Shown: positions 20,067-32,719 of the stretch, one piece after another
Numbering within the stretch: position 1 is the stretch's first letter
Layout: each line of letters opens with the position of its first letter
Assembly: GCA_031841125.1 (NCBI GenBank)
Contig: CM063114.1
Coordinates: 5,270,001-5,334,000 of the forward strand
DNA length: 64,000 nucleotides
Source of the DNA: Acanthococcus lagerstroemiae
Lineage: Eukaryota; Arthropoda; Insecta; Hemiptera; Eriococcidae
Direction of reading: 5' to 3'
Program-made: the position numbers and the translations under genes
Notes under the pieces: model-generated
Databases searched by the model: none
What the model was told of the DNA's origin: nothing
Seen by the model: only the letters and a program-made list of their open reading frames with translations

Positions 20067-22003
20067 TGCTGATAAGATACTGTAAGAGAAGTTGGGAAAA
20101 AAAACTAGATGTATTAAGTTTTTACGAGGCAGTGCAGTATATTTGACTTCCTCAGTTACATCCTAAGGGCGAATTGCAGTCAAGAGACACGATAATGTAC
20201 ATTAGTTTACAATAGTTTACGGACAATATCCGGGACCAAAGGTATCCTACGACGTACAAAAATTTGAATTTAACCACCCAAAACATCATGAACTTGATAA
20301 ATCGTAGGTTGTAGGGTCTACCTGATCTTGAGGGTGCTTGCAGTAACTTGTAGTGGGACAGGAAATTGGAGTAAAATAATTCAGATCAAATTTAATTTAA
20401 TTTCAGATGGTAATAGGTGTAGCATCTTCACCGAGTTAGGAAATCTTCACTCAGTCTCTATTGAAGCTGGTATAGATATGCTGAGGACATACTGACAAAC
20501 AATTAGTACTGTTCTTTTCCCCAATGTGTTCGTTTTGATAGGGCAAACGAAGTGTCAATTATTAAACAATCATTTTATGCAGGCCTTTGATTCAGTCTGG
20601 ACTTCTTCACTAAACTAGGCGCTATAATGGAGGGTGTAGCAAACCGCCATTTTAGCAGCAAAAGTAGCAAAGACGATCGACGATACGTGTTCGGCCACGC
20701 GAACCGGTCTCCTTAACTGAACGCCTATCCTCGGGGTACATTTTGTTACTAAAATGACGGTTTATCATACCCCCTTTATGGTACTCTTAGGGTTATCAAC
20801 TGATTTTTTCAGAAACGCAACCTTTTATGAAAAAAACAAATTTCATAATAGAAACACAAAATTTTCATGAGTATTCACTTTTTTATTTTTAGTAATTGAC
20901 TGTGTCACTTCAAAGACGGCCTATCTGAGACAGTGCAATCGTGAGAAAAGTGCGTTCAAAATTTCGAAAGGAAAATGTGTATAGTACAGTGAGATATTTA
21001 TATGTTCAACGCGTTAGTAATATTGTTACAGGCAACCCTGTACTATACGAGGAAATTTACCGCGGCGCTGTAGCACAACCTGTTCTTTTTCTACTGCTGT
21101 TTGAAGTAGGAAGTTTTTAGGCACTTTTTGAAGTGACTAGCATTTCCTCCATGCAGTGAAATAAAATGCTCGGAAAAATCATGGGAGACTTAAAAAATCA
21201 CTTTCCCGAATACCTCCTGTTAAAGTGTTTCTTTACCCACGCAAAACTGTGAGTAAAGTTTCGTTTAACAGCATGTGTATTATAGTGTGTAATAAAGATG
21301 GCGCAGTTCGAACAGCCAAAATTCGGCAGTTTTTCAAGGTAGCGAGGTAGGGAAAGTCTCATTTGACGGAGAATTGTACGCAGAACTAGAATCTACCATG
21401 CCCCTAAAAAGGGCATGAACCTCATATAGGCCCTTTTTGAGGTGACATCGTCAGTTGACATTTATTTCTTCTTTGGGATCATTAATTTTCAGAATAGCTT
21501 CGCATCGATCTATATCTATCGACTTTTTTTAGTATTAAGGACATTTCTGGCTTGCTGTTTTACGCTGGAGACTTGAGAGCAAGCAAGTAAGCAGTGTTAC
21601 AAAACATTAAAAAAAGAAAAATAGAAAAAATAACTGAGGAATTGAATAATGTTATTGAAATTGATGATCAACTTTGAGTGAGATTTCCGCAATTTAAATA
21701 AAATATCGGACTGGTGGACATCCATCTTCTGTAAACGCGAGCAAACAGCAAAGGCCACGTGACAAATGCGAACATATTTACGGAAATGCAAACAGATGGT
21801 AACCCTATGCTCTCTAATTGCGTTAACTGAACACCTATATCCACAGTATTTTTTGCCACTAAAATGGCGGTTTGCCATACCCCCTTTTTAGTGCACTAAC
21901 TATACTAACTTATTATCTGTTTGTGACGCGGTATATCCGGTCACGCTGTCTCAAACAGTCCTCATTGCATCTTCCAATGATTAGCTTCAAAGAAAAATAC
22001 AGA
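20067..22003. repeat. 3' flank of the second GT92 gene, homologous to 14268-15162 with an extra 1.1 kb
   Basis: From 20067 to 20785 the order of shared words follows 14268-15050: AGTATATTTGACTTC, AATATCC, ATTGAAGCTGGTATA, GTGTTCGTTTTGATAGGGCA and the inverted-repeat element at 20633-20782. Sequence at 20714-20785 is then repeated at 21822-21890, enclosing about 1.1 kb that the first block lacks. From 21890 to 22003 it again follows 15048-15162. No gene inside. Confidence 0.7.
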
Positions 22004-23551
22004 TTACGAGTTGAGAAAACCAAGTGTATTCAGAACAGGCAGCACTCTTCCAATTAAGGCTTCCTTATATCTCCATATATTCGCATCAGTAATACTAGAT
22101 TTTCCTCTACATCTATTCCTTAAATTGCGGTTGCAATAATGTTGTAGCTTAGCCTTATTCGGAGGAAACCAGTATATTTGCTTGCAACCGCCGAAGCACA
22201 TTTTAACGGAGTGTTGCGTATCGAATTTTATAGTGTCAGGCTTACGGAAACATTTCAATTGGTATAAAAAAGGACGACTCCTACTCACAGTGTAGCTTTC
22301 CGTCCTGTGCACGTGTCCGAGCATGTGTAGGTAAGCAGGTACCTCCGAATAGTTCTGCTCCGTATAGGTATCATCATCATGAAACCAGTAATTTTGCGCA
22401 CAAAATTGCGTCAAATTTTCTCTAGCGTATGCCGGAATACTGTCAAACAGATCTTTCCAGGTGGATCCAACCTGCGGTATTATGACTTCATCTACGTCCA
22501 GAACTGCTATATATTTATAATTATACATATTCCTGTAGAGACAGTCGTGCAGTGCTACATACTGGCTGTTCAAGTATTCACCAAATGTACGAAGGAACCT
22601 ACCCTGGAGGATGGGTCTATTCGGTCGATCAGATGGTAGTGTGAATGGGTGCAGCTGTACTTTACCTTCCTGTTCGTAATATTTCAGTACCTTAGAAATG
22701 TTCTCGTGATGGTGATGGTAATAGACGAATATTTTGTGAGCTCCGAGCAGGCTAACCAGTTCAACCCATTCTGCAATCCTAATAGAGATATCCAAGCGGG
22801 CGAAGTTTAGAGGTGTAGAGCAGACCGCGAAATCCTGCTTCTTTTCTGATTTGTTATAAATCACTCGCAAATGATTTGTCGCAGTGTCGCACTTCTTTTC
22901 GACTAGCGATACTGAATCAGGTACCTGGGAAGTATGTTTTGCTGGTATGGGGCACGTGATGAGATATAATGTCACATGATTCCTGGAAAAGTCTCCAGTG
23001 GATGGAAAAAGAGGGATCTTCTCTGGCTTTTTTGTCTTAACAATCTCTGGCTTGCGGAGTCCCCGAAACCACATCTGACAGAACATAGCCGCACTCTTAT
23101 TAATGTGAAAACCTGCGACTAGTATTCTGACCGCGGGTTTTATGTCGCTTTTCGGGCGATTCTCGTAATAAACAGCAAATAAATACCAGACACCTTTTGA
23201 CGGTGAAAGCGACTGCCAGTATTCGTTGTGGATTGATAATTCTTGAAGTTTAGGATATGGCGCGCAATGTTTGCTGAAGCGGTACTTGTCATGATGGAAG
23301 CTCGTGTTGGAGTAGGCTGACGGCAAGTTGGGAATTTCCTCGGATATATCTTGCAACGAAAAAGGCTGTGGTCTGTCTGTCCGTGGGCTCACGCTGTACA
23401 ACTCCAGTGGAATCGATCCATTCCCGGTACACGTTTCAGCGAAAACTACGAGGACGTAATAGATCACAAAGCAGACAAATGCAAACACGCAGAACCATAC
23501 CCGCCATCGTTTAATTTTTGAAATCACGTAGCTTACATAACTTGGCCACAT
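22004..23551 (-). CDS. Glycosyltransferase family 92 (GT92/DUF23) protein, paralogue 2
   Basis: A 515-residue intronless open frame. A basic start is followed by a hydrophobic anchor at about residues 18-38, the stem, and the GT92 domain from about 238, with YIAVLDVDEVIIP carrying the D-x-D pair at 352 and 354. From NGSIPLEL (residue 44 on) it is closely similar to the paralogue at 15163-16701, while the first 43 residues are largely different. Small insertions occur near 184-193 (STGDFSRNHV), where paralogue 1 is shorter. Both frames keep the catalytic motif and cysteines, so both are probably functional enzymes of the secretory pathway. The substrate cannot be told from sequence. The upstream region is not homologous to that of paralogue 1. 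Confidence 0.93.
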   Translation of the reverse strand: MWPSYVSYVISKIKRWRVWFCVFAFVCFVIYYVLVVFAETCTGNGSIPLELYSVSPRTDRPQPFSLQDISEEIPNLPSAYSNTSFHHDKYRFSKHCAPYPKLQELSIHNEYWQSLSPSKGVWYLFAVYYENRPKSDIKPAVRILVAGFHINKSAAMFCQMWFRGLRKPEIVKTKKPEKIPLFPSTGDFSRNHVTLYLITCPIPAKHTSQVPDSVSLVEKKCDTATNHLRVIYNKSEKKQDFAVCSTPLNFARLDISIRIAEWVELVSLLGAHKIFVYYHHHHENISKVLKYYEQEGKVQLHPFTLPSDRPNRPILQGRFLRTFGEYLNSQYVALHDCLYRNMYNYKYIAVLDVDEVIIPQVGSTWKDLFDSIPAYARENLTQFCAQNYWFHDDDTYTEQNYSEVPAYLHMLGHVHRTESYTVSRSRPFLYQLKCFRKPDTIKFDTQHSVKMCFGGCKQIYWFPPNKAKLQHYCNRNLRNRCRGKSSITDANIWRYKEALIGRVLPVLNTLGFLNS

Positions 23552-24232
23552 GATAGTTTTTCACTGTGTGTAGCTGCTGGAGCGTCTCTATCTTAACAAT
23601 CCACGAATTCCAGTCGCAAGACAAAACATTTTGTACACCGATTACTAGACATTTTAACTTCCTTTTTCGAAGACGTTCCTGGCCTTACTGACTGAAACTT
23701 ACATTGATAAAATGTAGATGAATAGAGACCATCGAGAGGGTATAAATCACAAATGGACGCACCATTACGTAGAATCACCGCTCGTAACTTACTTCTGTGT
23801 CATTAAATAGTAATATCAAGGCCATGCACACGTCATGGGTCACACACTCCTCTACTGATAAAGCTCGAAGTATGCTTATCATCCATACAAAGTCAGTATT
23901 CTGTTATAACATACGATACGATGATATAGTAAAAAGTAAAAAAAAAAAAATAATAATAATAATAAAGTATATGACCGCACCCAATACCACAGTTTACCAC
24001 TTGAAATAATTTATTGAATAACAGTCCGCATGTGTTATCTCACTGTCACTTGTTTTAAACCTGAAGTAGTGGAGTTCGTGTTACGCTCGTGAAGGATATT
24101 TCACGAATCCCCCCCCCCCTCCATACTTCATTGTGGAAACTGTCACGATCTTACAGGTATGAAGTTTAGTGTTCCTTACAGCGTCAAAAATTATCTCTTC
24201 TGCGAACGCGCGAAAGGCGGAGATCCGTCAGC
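23552..24232. other. Upstream of GT92-2; no further gene
   Basis: Contains an (AAT)n/A-rich microsatellite at 23939-23966 and a C run at 24110-24119. The minus-strand open frame at 23593-23778 could be 5' leader of the GT92 gene but has no recognisable protein. Confidence 0.35.
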
Positions 24233-24618
24233 CAGGATTGCGAAGCCGAAGCCAATGGATACCAACATCAAGTCAAAGCTGAATTTGGGACCGAATCCAA
24301 ATGAAAAATTTTGTTTGAAGCGGAAGCCAAATTAAAGATTTTGCTCAAACCCGAAGTCAGACTGATAATTTGGCTTCATTTTGGTGTTGCGATGCAATTT
24401 TACCATCTGGATTATTTCTATGAAATGTGTTTCAAGCAGCTTAAAACCCAATATTCGTTTTTATTACTAGCTTCGAAGCTGGAATTGGTGTTGTTTTTTG
24501 CCTTCGAAACCAAAATTTACTTTTTTGGTGACTTTGAAGGCAAAAAAGCCCAAGTCAGGCAAAATAAAAATTTTGCCGGAAACCGAGGTCGAAGCCATTA
24601 GTTAGCTTTGCAATCCTG
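24233..24618. mobile_element. Probable hAT-type MITE with degenerate GAAGCC repeat interior
   Basis: The ends CAGGATTGCGAAGC and GCTTTGCAATCCTG are an inverted repeat starting CAG. The interior is an irregular repeat of CCGAAGCCAA/TTTTGG words. Flanks CCGTCAGC and CCATGAAC agree at only 5 of 8 bases, so the target duplication is doubtful. The open frame inside is low-complexity. Confidence 0.55.
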
Positions 24619-27449
24619 CCATGAACACTGGAATTTCAAACCAGAGGATATTGTGCAAATATTAAAATATAGAAGTTTCTTAGGTCATTGATTGCAAATA
24701 CCCGATCAGATTTTATAGATCTGGTCCTGATTCGGTCCTCAAATTCCATTAAATTCGAAATGATTAAAATGAACTCCAGTTGTGAAAATTGAACTAATTG
24801 TCTGAGTGATTCACTTTCAGGAGGCTATGTTTTTATTTCGACGTTGGATCGGTACAGGACGAACGGGGATATTCATGTGGCAATAGCAAGATTTACTATG
24901 ACTTCCCCCCCCCCCATTTAAAAAGATCCCCCATGTACCCCAGATTTTGGAATTACAACTGGGAAGAAATTTAACAATGTCAAAATAGGAGTATTTTGGG
25001 TCGCTAATTACAAATATTGTATCAGATATTTGATTCTGCCACTGTTTGGACTCAAGAATTCCAATTTCAGATTTGAAGTGGGCAAAATTGATTGGTATTA
25101 AAAACAAAACCTATCGAAATGGGGCAGTGCAAGAGATAAGGTCCCACTTTATCGATTCTAGTTTTAGAGATACGGCGATTTTTGTAAATAAAGGCCAAAA
25201 CTGTCGACATCGGGATTCCTGGCGATTTCTGTAGAATAAACCCTCCTCTTTCGAATGGCGTTATCCACTTTTTTCTGTCTGCGTTCGTCCATTACAGACG
25301 AAAATGTGAACCCACCTCCTCTCTGTTTTGTCACCATCTAACTCAGTTTTATTATCACTGGAAATTAAACTTCTCAAAAGGTCCCAATTTATCGATGAAA
25401 TTGTGAGCTAAACGAGACTTCGCGAAGCTCTCTAGCTTCATTTGTCTCTGAAATATGCCACTTTGAATTTGTAAATTTTCGTTTTTTGAACCTTTTTTGA
25501 ATTGCATTTTTCTCCCAGTCGGGTTTTTGAAATTTCAACTTTAAAGAGCCATATCTCTGCGAATTTTAGAGCTTGAAAGCTCCGCAAGGTCTCATTTTGT
25601 CGGAAATCGTATCTGGTATATGCCAGTACTTATAACTCCGTATCGACAAAGTGGGACCTTATTCCGTGCTCTACTACAAATATGAGTTTGGACGTCATTG
25701 ATCACGAGTATTGCGGCGTATTTTTCATTCAGCCCCGATTTGGGAGTAAAAATTTCAGCTTCAAACCTAATACGTGCAAAATTGACTTTCCGGAAGTGAA
25801 TAACTGCGTTCTCTTCTCTGATTTTTGAGAAAAATATTACTTCATTTCTTGAGGAAAGAGAAACTGCTTTATTTCCTTGAGGAAACAGAACTTCATCCCA
25901 CCTTTTCCCGACTGACTAAAGAGGAATTTCATTTCTTTAAATTTTAGTTTGGAGAAAGAGAGGAGAATCTCAATTCCTTTTCCTAGATGAAAACTTTGTT
26001 CCTCTGTTTGAAAAACGAAAACTTGTTTCTTTCATAAATGAAAATGGCCCTTATTAATTTTCCTTGGAGGAAGAAAAGAAACTTGCGTCGTCACTACGCC
26101 CAATGAGTACAGGTTCACTCAGTTCCGACATGTTTTCCTCTACGATGACTGAATAAGTGAGTAATTTCATTCCTTTCTTTGAGAAAGCAGAAGCTAATTT
26201 TCTTCTCTTTTCTAGGCGAAACAAAACTCCGGTTCTTTTATCTAAAAACAATTATTTTGTAAAAAAAAAAACGAGGAAATACTTCGATGTCCCTGTCTCT
26301 GAGGAAAGAAAAAATCATGCCATTCCTTCCCTGAATGAGTAGAACTTTGTTATCTTTTTTCTCCCTCTCTCCTTCTTCCAGATGAATGAGACTCGTTTCT
26401 TTCTATTAGAAAAAAGAAACAAACCATCTCTTGTTACTGAATGAAAGAAGTGTGGACTCTTTTCCGATGGTCAATTTTGTTTTTGGGAGCTCAAATTGGC
26501 ACTAAAGCGATTTTCTGATTGGATGTCCTGAATTAGCGATCCAGAAAAAACTTATTTCGATATTTTTTTAATTTTCCCAGTTGGATGCATTTTACCCATT
26601 TGCCGCGATGAATTTGGATGTTAGGACCCAAGATGGAACCCAAAGTCTAATGTGATATTCGAAATCAGCGACCCAAAACCTTCTATTTTAATGCTTTATT
26701 TAATTTTGCAAGTCAAGCTATTTCATCCATTTGAAGGGAGTTCTGATTTTCGAACCCCAGTTCTTGCCTATTTCTACCCTTTACTCGATTGCTCAATTCA
26801 ATTCAGTTTTAACCATTTTGGGTTCAAAGTTATAGGTTTTGTATCCAAATAGGTGCTGGATCGAAATTCTGAGCAAAAACACCCGTATTTTGATACTTTG
26901 TTTGATATCTTTCCGTTTAAAATTCCAAAATCGTCGGTACATGTAGGCTTCCCTTGGAGAGGAGGAAAAATTTTTGAACTCTAAAAAAACTGGACTTTAC
27001 CACTTGAAGATCCTCGTTTGTGTTGTATCGATATGATGTCTCCATTAAAAAAATATATGGGAGGGTGTATATGTTAAAATGGAGATGAAGAGGCCTATGC
27101 GAGGATTCTGCTAGAATAAATGTTTCTTTCTGTCCAGTTTTTTCCCTCAACCGTTCCTCTCACTTGGTGGAGCGTATGGCGATGCACGCTTGCCAAAGTT
27201 GCTCCCGAGACACCGTTCTTATGGATGTCATTTCTACCATTTCTTTCGTTTATTTTAAATAAAATTACAGAGAATATGTTAAATATTGTTATAATTTATG
27301 TACTAAAAGCTGGCTTCCCCTTGCTGCCTCCTAAGCTACTTTATGGAAAGAATTCAAACATCTGACATAGACAGTAGGAAAGTCAAATAATATTCGAAAG
27401 TAGTCTTTCATTAGTTCATTACTACGTTCGCTTACAAATTCAATACCCG
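24619..27449. repeat. No gene; old degenerate repeats
   Basis: Segments 24640-25110 and 26470-26950 share the loosely repeated theme GGGTCGCTAATTACAAATAT..ATCAGATTTT, also seen at 44150-44980. Between them, 25830-26460 is a run of TTTC(C)TTGAGGAAAGAA-type words like those at 10.2-11.6 kb. A short copy of the GGCGATGCACGC repeat lies at 27165-27230 (others at 46125-46200 and 57795-57890). Confidence 0.5.
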
Positions 27450-27570
27450 AGTACGACGTCCGTGGTATCCGAAGAACCCGGGCAGGAAAACTCATGTAAT
27501 ATTAATGGCGAAGCATTTGAAACCATTACCATAATTACTCTCCAGTCCTGTGTACACTCGCTGATACTAA
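27450..27570 (+). repeat. Low-copy segment shared with 6463-6585
   Basis: Same order and spacing of AAACTCATGTAATATTAATG and GAAACCATTACC as at 6463-6585, in otherwise non-repetitive CpG-richer DNA. Confidence 0.7.
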
Positions 27571-28879
27571 GGAACTAAAAAAGCGTTTCTCATTTTATTG
27601 CGGTTCAAAAGTGATCGATCGTCGACAGTTTCAGTTATTTTGTAATTACAAATATCTCCGAGTCATCATTCACGCCACGGATATATTCGCAAAACAGGAT
27701 ACCGAATGTTCAAATGTTTCAAACTTTTTTCGACACTTCCAAAATAGGAGAAAGTTTTTTGGAAGACGGTGACAGCGTTTTGTTTTTTTTTTTCACTCTC
27801 TCCTTATGTTATGCCGGGAAAAAAGAAACTTTCAATGAAACCGATGAGAAAAGTTTTTACCATCGTTTGATTAGAATACATCGAGGAAACAAACGAGTAC
27901 TGGATATTTTCAGGTTGTTTGTTACGCGAATTTTTTCTAATCGATCGACTACAGAGTTCTCGGATAAAATGATCGAGCCAGCTCTGAGAACAGCTCGTTG
28001 GTATTGGGAAATAAAATAAGTAATATACTTTTCCCTGATGCAGTGCAATACTATATTGCAGTGATGTTTCAGGGAATATATCAAAGAGTGGAGATGTGAT
28101 GCTTCAAAAGTAGGTAGAAAATTTTGAAAATTTGAAGCAGCTTGCTGTAAAATATATCGCGAATGGTAGAGGTTGAGATTTTCTAACAATGAATTCTCAT
28201 GTCTCAGCGAGACATCCATATAAACAATGTCTGAGGGGGAAAGGTAGCGAAAATACCAACCGAAACCTCACCTATTTCTTCAAAAGCAATGTTTCCTAAA
28301 TTCTGCTGGCTGGTTGTAAAATTGGCTGAAAACGCCGGAAATGCGCGGCTATTAAAATGATAAGAAGAAAACGTAACTCCTACTAATACACACAACTTGA
28401 TCGTGGTTGAACTTGAACTTTTAGCCAGTCTTGAGGGTAAATGTTTTCAACAAGATAAAGTAAGGAATCTCAACGAGTTGTTAAGTCTTACCGAATACCT
28501 TTGGATGATCTTTAACAAGTTTTATGACGAATTGTAACACATCGGGTTAAGTCATAATAAGTCTTGATAAGTATCAAGTTGGAAGGATTTCTACACAAAC
28601 TTAACGGGCCTGCAACGAGTAGGAACCAATCAGTGGTGAATCCAGGAAAAATGGGGGGGGGCAACTGAGATGACATAAGAATGGAATATCCCCCTCGAAT
28701 ATTTGGAATATTTATATGAACTTTAATTGAATAAGAGAAAGGAAAAATAATTCGGGATTTCGAAAGTTTATGCTGTTGACTATATTTGTAATTACGTATT
28801 ATAGTTAGTAATTTTCTCAAGTGTGCAATCCAATTTGGATTTGAACTGAGTAAAAATGTTTAAAAAATGTTCAAAATTC
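27571..28879. other. No gene recognised
   Basis: AT-rich. A lone hAT-like tip CAGTGGTGAATCCAGG with a G run starts near 28630, but no partner end was found. Confidence 0.3.
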
Positions 28880-30130
28880 GCCTCAAGGTGACTTATCATT
28901 TAATTTTCTCCCTTGGGAAGTTGATCAGATTCTTTGTGTCAGTTCAAGAATTTCAGACTTTTCGAGACTTGTTGCAAACTTTTCAAAGCTTTTTCGAACT
29001 TCTTTAAAGGTCGCTAAGCTGATCAGAACTAGTGTACGACTTTTTATAACTCTCAGCTTTCAAACTATGTCCGTTAAAACTTCATGTAAGACGGCGAGGC
29101 TCTTCAATGTTCATTTAAGACTCTTCAAGATTCTCGCAGACTTGTTAGTACTTTTTATGGCTCTCTCAAACTTGTTTAAGACTCGTTTGAGCCTTTTTGT
29201 AAATCTTCCAGATAGAAGACTTCATTAGGGTTTTTCAAGAATTGATTAATACTTTTTAAGACTAGTTTAAGACTATTGAAAACGGGTTCAAAACTATACA
29301 AGATATCTACCGGTCATATAAGTCATCTAATGTCATCAGTTTCGAAAAGAGGTCATGTGAGTCATCTACAGTCATATTTTTTCGCTGTAGGTCATCCAAA
29401 ACATTTTTATTCTATGAAATAATTGAAAAAAGAAACACAAAAAAACTACCCAAATAATGTAAGTTTGTGGTACAGGTATCAGCTAATGAGTAAATAGCCA
29501 GCGAGTATGAATGAAATAGAAAGAATAGGAATGATTTTTTAAAAGTGTATCATAAAGTAGGAAAGCAACAGAAAAGTAAGCGAACGGAGCTAGCGAAGAT
29601 TTTTTTGAGGCTATTAACAAATTGGATTAAAGTCATCTAAAGTCGTGTTTTTTTACTTAACTATTTTAGTATACAGCTTGCTATCAGACTCTTCTTCATT
29701 TGCTTAAGATTTTCTATACTTTACAACACCTAGTTAAGATTTCTTTAGATCGTTCAAAATTCTTGCCGACTCGCTCGAAACTGTAAGAATTTCCCACTGG
29801 TCAACTATTTTTCAAGAATTCTCAATTCAAATTTTGATCTCTGGGAGCGGCAATTGCTCCTTGTGTCCTCCCCGTGTATCTGCGCTGGGGCCAATCTTGA
29901 ATTGTCCAACTGCATTTTGAGCGAGTTCTATCTAGTCATTTTCAGTTTGAAAGAGTCTTAACATGTCTTTAATCAGTCCAAAGAATCTTGAAAAGTATTG
30001 AATATCACTACGCGAGTTTTATTCGAGATAAGTATTGAAGATTTGCAACATAGTGAAAAGCTGTAAACGAGTTGTAACGAGTCTTAAATAATCTTAATAC
30101 TGTGTATTTATCCTGACCAATATCAAACGA
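28880..30130 (+). repeat. Degenerate GACTCTT/AAGACT array with embedded GTCATCTAA repeat
   Basis: 28880-29290 and 29690-30130 are made of loosely repeated 10-15-bp words around AAGACTCTTTCAAGACT. Between them, 29290-29660 carries repeated TCATCTAAAGTCAT words, TTTTTCGCTGTAG and TAAATAGCCAGCGAGT. The same arrangement recurs at 47900-49160, so this is one composite repeat family. Further GACT arrays: 31380-31530, 33360-33600 and, on the opposite strand, 58010-58520. Confidence 0.65.
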
Positions 30131-31813
30131 TTATAATTTATCAGAAGTGTACCTGGATGAGTTTCAGTTGTCTCTGAAGGTATCTTACGGAGTGATTAGG
30201 GCGGCCGCTATATTCGACTACCGAAGTTTCCTCTAGTTTTCCTTGAATCAGTGACAAGAAAATAAATTCGTACAAAGTTTCAGGTCGATTGGATTCAAAG
30301 AACCAGTATCACAAGTTCCTCCTCTTCTAAGGGAAAAAATTTCGGAATTTTGGCCTTTCTTTTTCAACAAAAAATTGTTTTTTTCCGCCTCTAAGTGCCT
30401 TAGAAATTCTTACTCCAAGTTTCGAACTACAGGTTATTTAACTACGATTTACAATATGTATAAAGATAATGACTCCACATTCTGGTATAATGACCCCAGG
30501 CAGTGGTGTAGCATAGGGGGAGCAAGGGAGGCACGTGCCCCCCTCTCACTCTAATATTTTTACATAGTCCTCAAATATCGGCGATTTTTAAAAAATACCG
30601 CAATTTTCGACTTTTTCTCCCTTAAAAACCTTATTGTGTCCTCCCTTTGGGAAACCCCTAGCTACGGTACTGACCCCAGGAAGTAGCTTCAAAATTGAGG
30701 ATGAAGAATTCAAAAACTGAAATTCGAAATACGAGTATGTTTACAAGATTCCGATGTCGCCGAATTCGAGTTTGAGGGTAACGTTACAATCCGATTCCCT
30801 GGTATACCACCCAGAGGGATTTATACTTCGATTCTGTCGATCATTTTTTCATATATCCTCAGATACTCACCGAGGTACCATCATATGGAGTTCAACGATC
30901 TTAAGATGGTATTCGGTTGATCCTGTGCGGTCATATCCTCAGGAGGAAGGATTCGATCCAAAAATTAGCCCCGAAATCGAGTTTCGACGAGTCTAATGTT
31001 TTCACACCCCCTCCCTGCCCTGAAGACTTGGATAAATTTTAGCCTCCAGTTTGTGATCCAGTAAGTAGGTAAAAGAGGAATACTTGCATTTATGAGCGAT
31101 TTGCGCTCACTACAACTCTTTTCTTACTGACGCTGAAAATGGAACACCTTTTGAAGTGACCTGTCAAAATTTTTCAGTTCCTTGGATTCTCGACTGTGTG
31201 ACAATTTTCGGAGAATTTTCAAGGTTCATAACAAAGCTACCCAATTTTTCTCCTAAGGAGAGGGAGGCAGTTTCTTGAAACAAGCTTAGACTCTTCCATT
31301 TTCAACGCTCATGTGAGAATGCAATTTCCGTAAAGTTTCTCCAAACTTGCCTACGAGTCGCTATGTTTTGTCCTCTGGCAGATTGATTATAGCCCTTCAA
31401 CCCTTGATCAAGACTTTTTAGGCCTTTTAAAGCTTTCTAAGATTCTCATAAAATCTCTAAAATTTCTGAAACCCAACGAAACCTTTTCAGTGCTTATTTA
31501 GGACTCTTCCAGAATTGTTAATTTGCATTAGCTATGTCTACCATGGATATAATCAGCGACCATGTTCGCTGATTTATCTTCGTGTTTTGGCTGAGAGTCA
31601 GTGACTTACTAATATATTAATCCAATCAGCAAATATACATTGAAAAACCATTAAAAATAGTCATTGATTGAATCTGTAGTTTGACTTACCGCTGATTCAA
31701 ATTTAGGGAGTGAGGCTCTTATTTAAAATTTGCTGATTGTTGAAGACTCGTTTGAGACTTTTTACCTCTGTCCCACTTTATTCGTACCATTCTAAAAGTT
31801 ATCAATCCGTGCT
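30131..31813. other. No gene; degraded repeats
   Basis: 30220-30340 is a degraded relative of the 13237/45400 repeat. The hAT MITE 30501-30672 lies here. A short GACT array occupies 31380-31530. The plus-strand frame at 30754-30996 has no recognisable similarity. Confidence 0.35.
30501..30672. mobile_element. hAT-type MITE, 172 bp
   Basis: Ends CAGTGGTGTAGCATAGG and CCCTAGCTACGGTACTG form the inverted repeat. A perfect 8-bp duplication ACCCCAGG flanks it (30493-30500, 30673-30680). It belongs to a different subfamily from the GGATCCA-tipped elements. Confidence 0.93.
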
Positions 31814-32024
31814 ACTGTTGTAAGTTGATACACGAAAAGTTTTTGGGCAATAATTTCACCAATTTTATCGCAAAGGATTTCTGTTCGAATCACTAAAAAG
31901 AGAACAAATTTCATACAAAATACACATTTTTTGAAATTTTTATGATTTCACGGGTCTACAACGTTCAAGAATCAGAAAAACACAAAACTGTGTCAACTTA
32001 TAATATGGCTGTTCTCCATATCAG

Positions 32025-32455
32025 GCATTTTTTTGGGCGAAAAATTTTTCGGAGGACTTCGGGGCGGGTAACGGGTGGAAATTATTCAACTTTTCGAGAC
32101 AAATTCATGTACGTCCTCAAAATTGATCCACCGTCAATTTTCGACCTAATATATGCCCCGCCCCTAAGTGTAATCAAATTTGATCTATCTCGAGAACCGA
32201 AGGTCCGCGCCAAATTTGGACAACGAATTTGAATTCAGCGAGAAAAATTGAGTATGAATAGGTAATTATTTTAATTTTTTTGATTTTCGAAAATTTCTTC
32301 ATACTCATCAGACATTTTTTTGGGCGAAAAATGTATCGGAGGGCGTCGTGGCGGGTAACGGGTGGAAAATTATTCAACTTTTCGAGACAAATTCATATCC
32401 GTCCTCAAAATTGACCCACCGTCATTTTTGACCCAATCAATGCTCTGCCTCCGCC
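32025..32455 (+). repeat. Direct repeat, period about 287 bp
   Basis: TTTTTTTGGGCGAAAAAT, GGCGGGTAACGGGTGGAAA, CAACTTTTCGAGACAAATTC and CCGTCCTCAAAATTGA-like words occur in order at 32025-32180 and again at 32311-32455. Confidence 0.85.
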
Positions 32456-32565
32456 GTTGTAAGTTGACACAACCCCTATTGTAAATTGACACAACCTATT
32501 AAATTTCAAAAAAATGTATTTAGAAAGTAGAAAAAATCATATATTTGATTATTACAAATCATTTA

Positions 32566-32719
32566 CAGGGGTGGATCCAGGAAAACATTTCAGGAGGGTT
32601 TCACAATATGATTCTTGTGTTTCACACTCCCTGTTCAGGAACAATATTTTGGTGCCCTGTAATGTGCGATTCAACAACAAAAAAATCGCCAAATCTTGCC
32701 CCCTCCGGATCCGCCCCTG
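32566..32719. mobile_element. hAT-type MITE, 154 bp
   Basis: Ends CAGGGGTGGATCCAGG and CTCCGGATCCGCCCCTG are inverted repeats. A perfect 8-bp duplication ATCATTTA flanks it (32558-32565, 32720-32727). Related at the tips to the elements at 2382 and 18235 but with a different interior. Confidence 0.93.

Noticed and set aside
24311..24601. 96-residue plus-strand frame
   Set aside because: Low-complexity translation of the GAAGCC repeat inside a MITE.
28630..28670. hAT tip CAGTGGTGAATCCAGG with G run
   Set aside because: No partner end or target duplication found nearby, so not called as an element.
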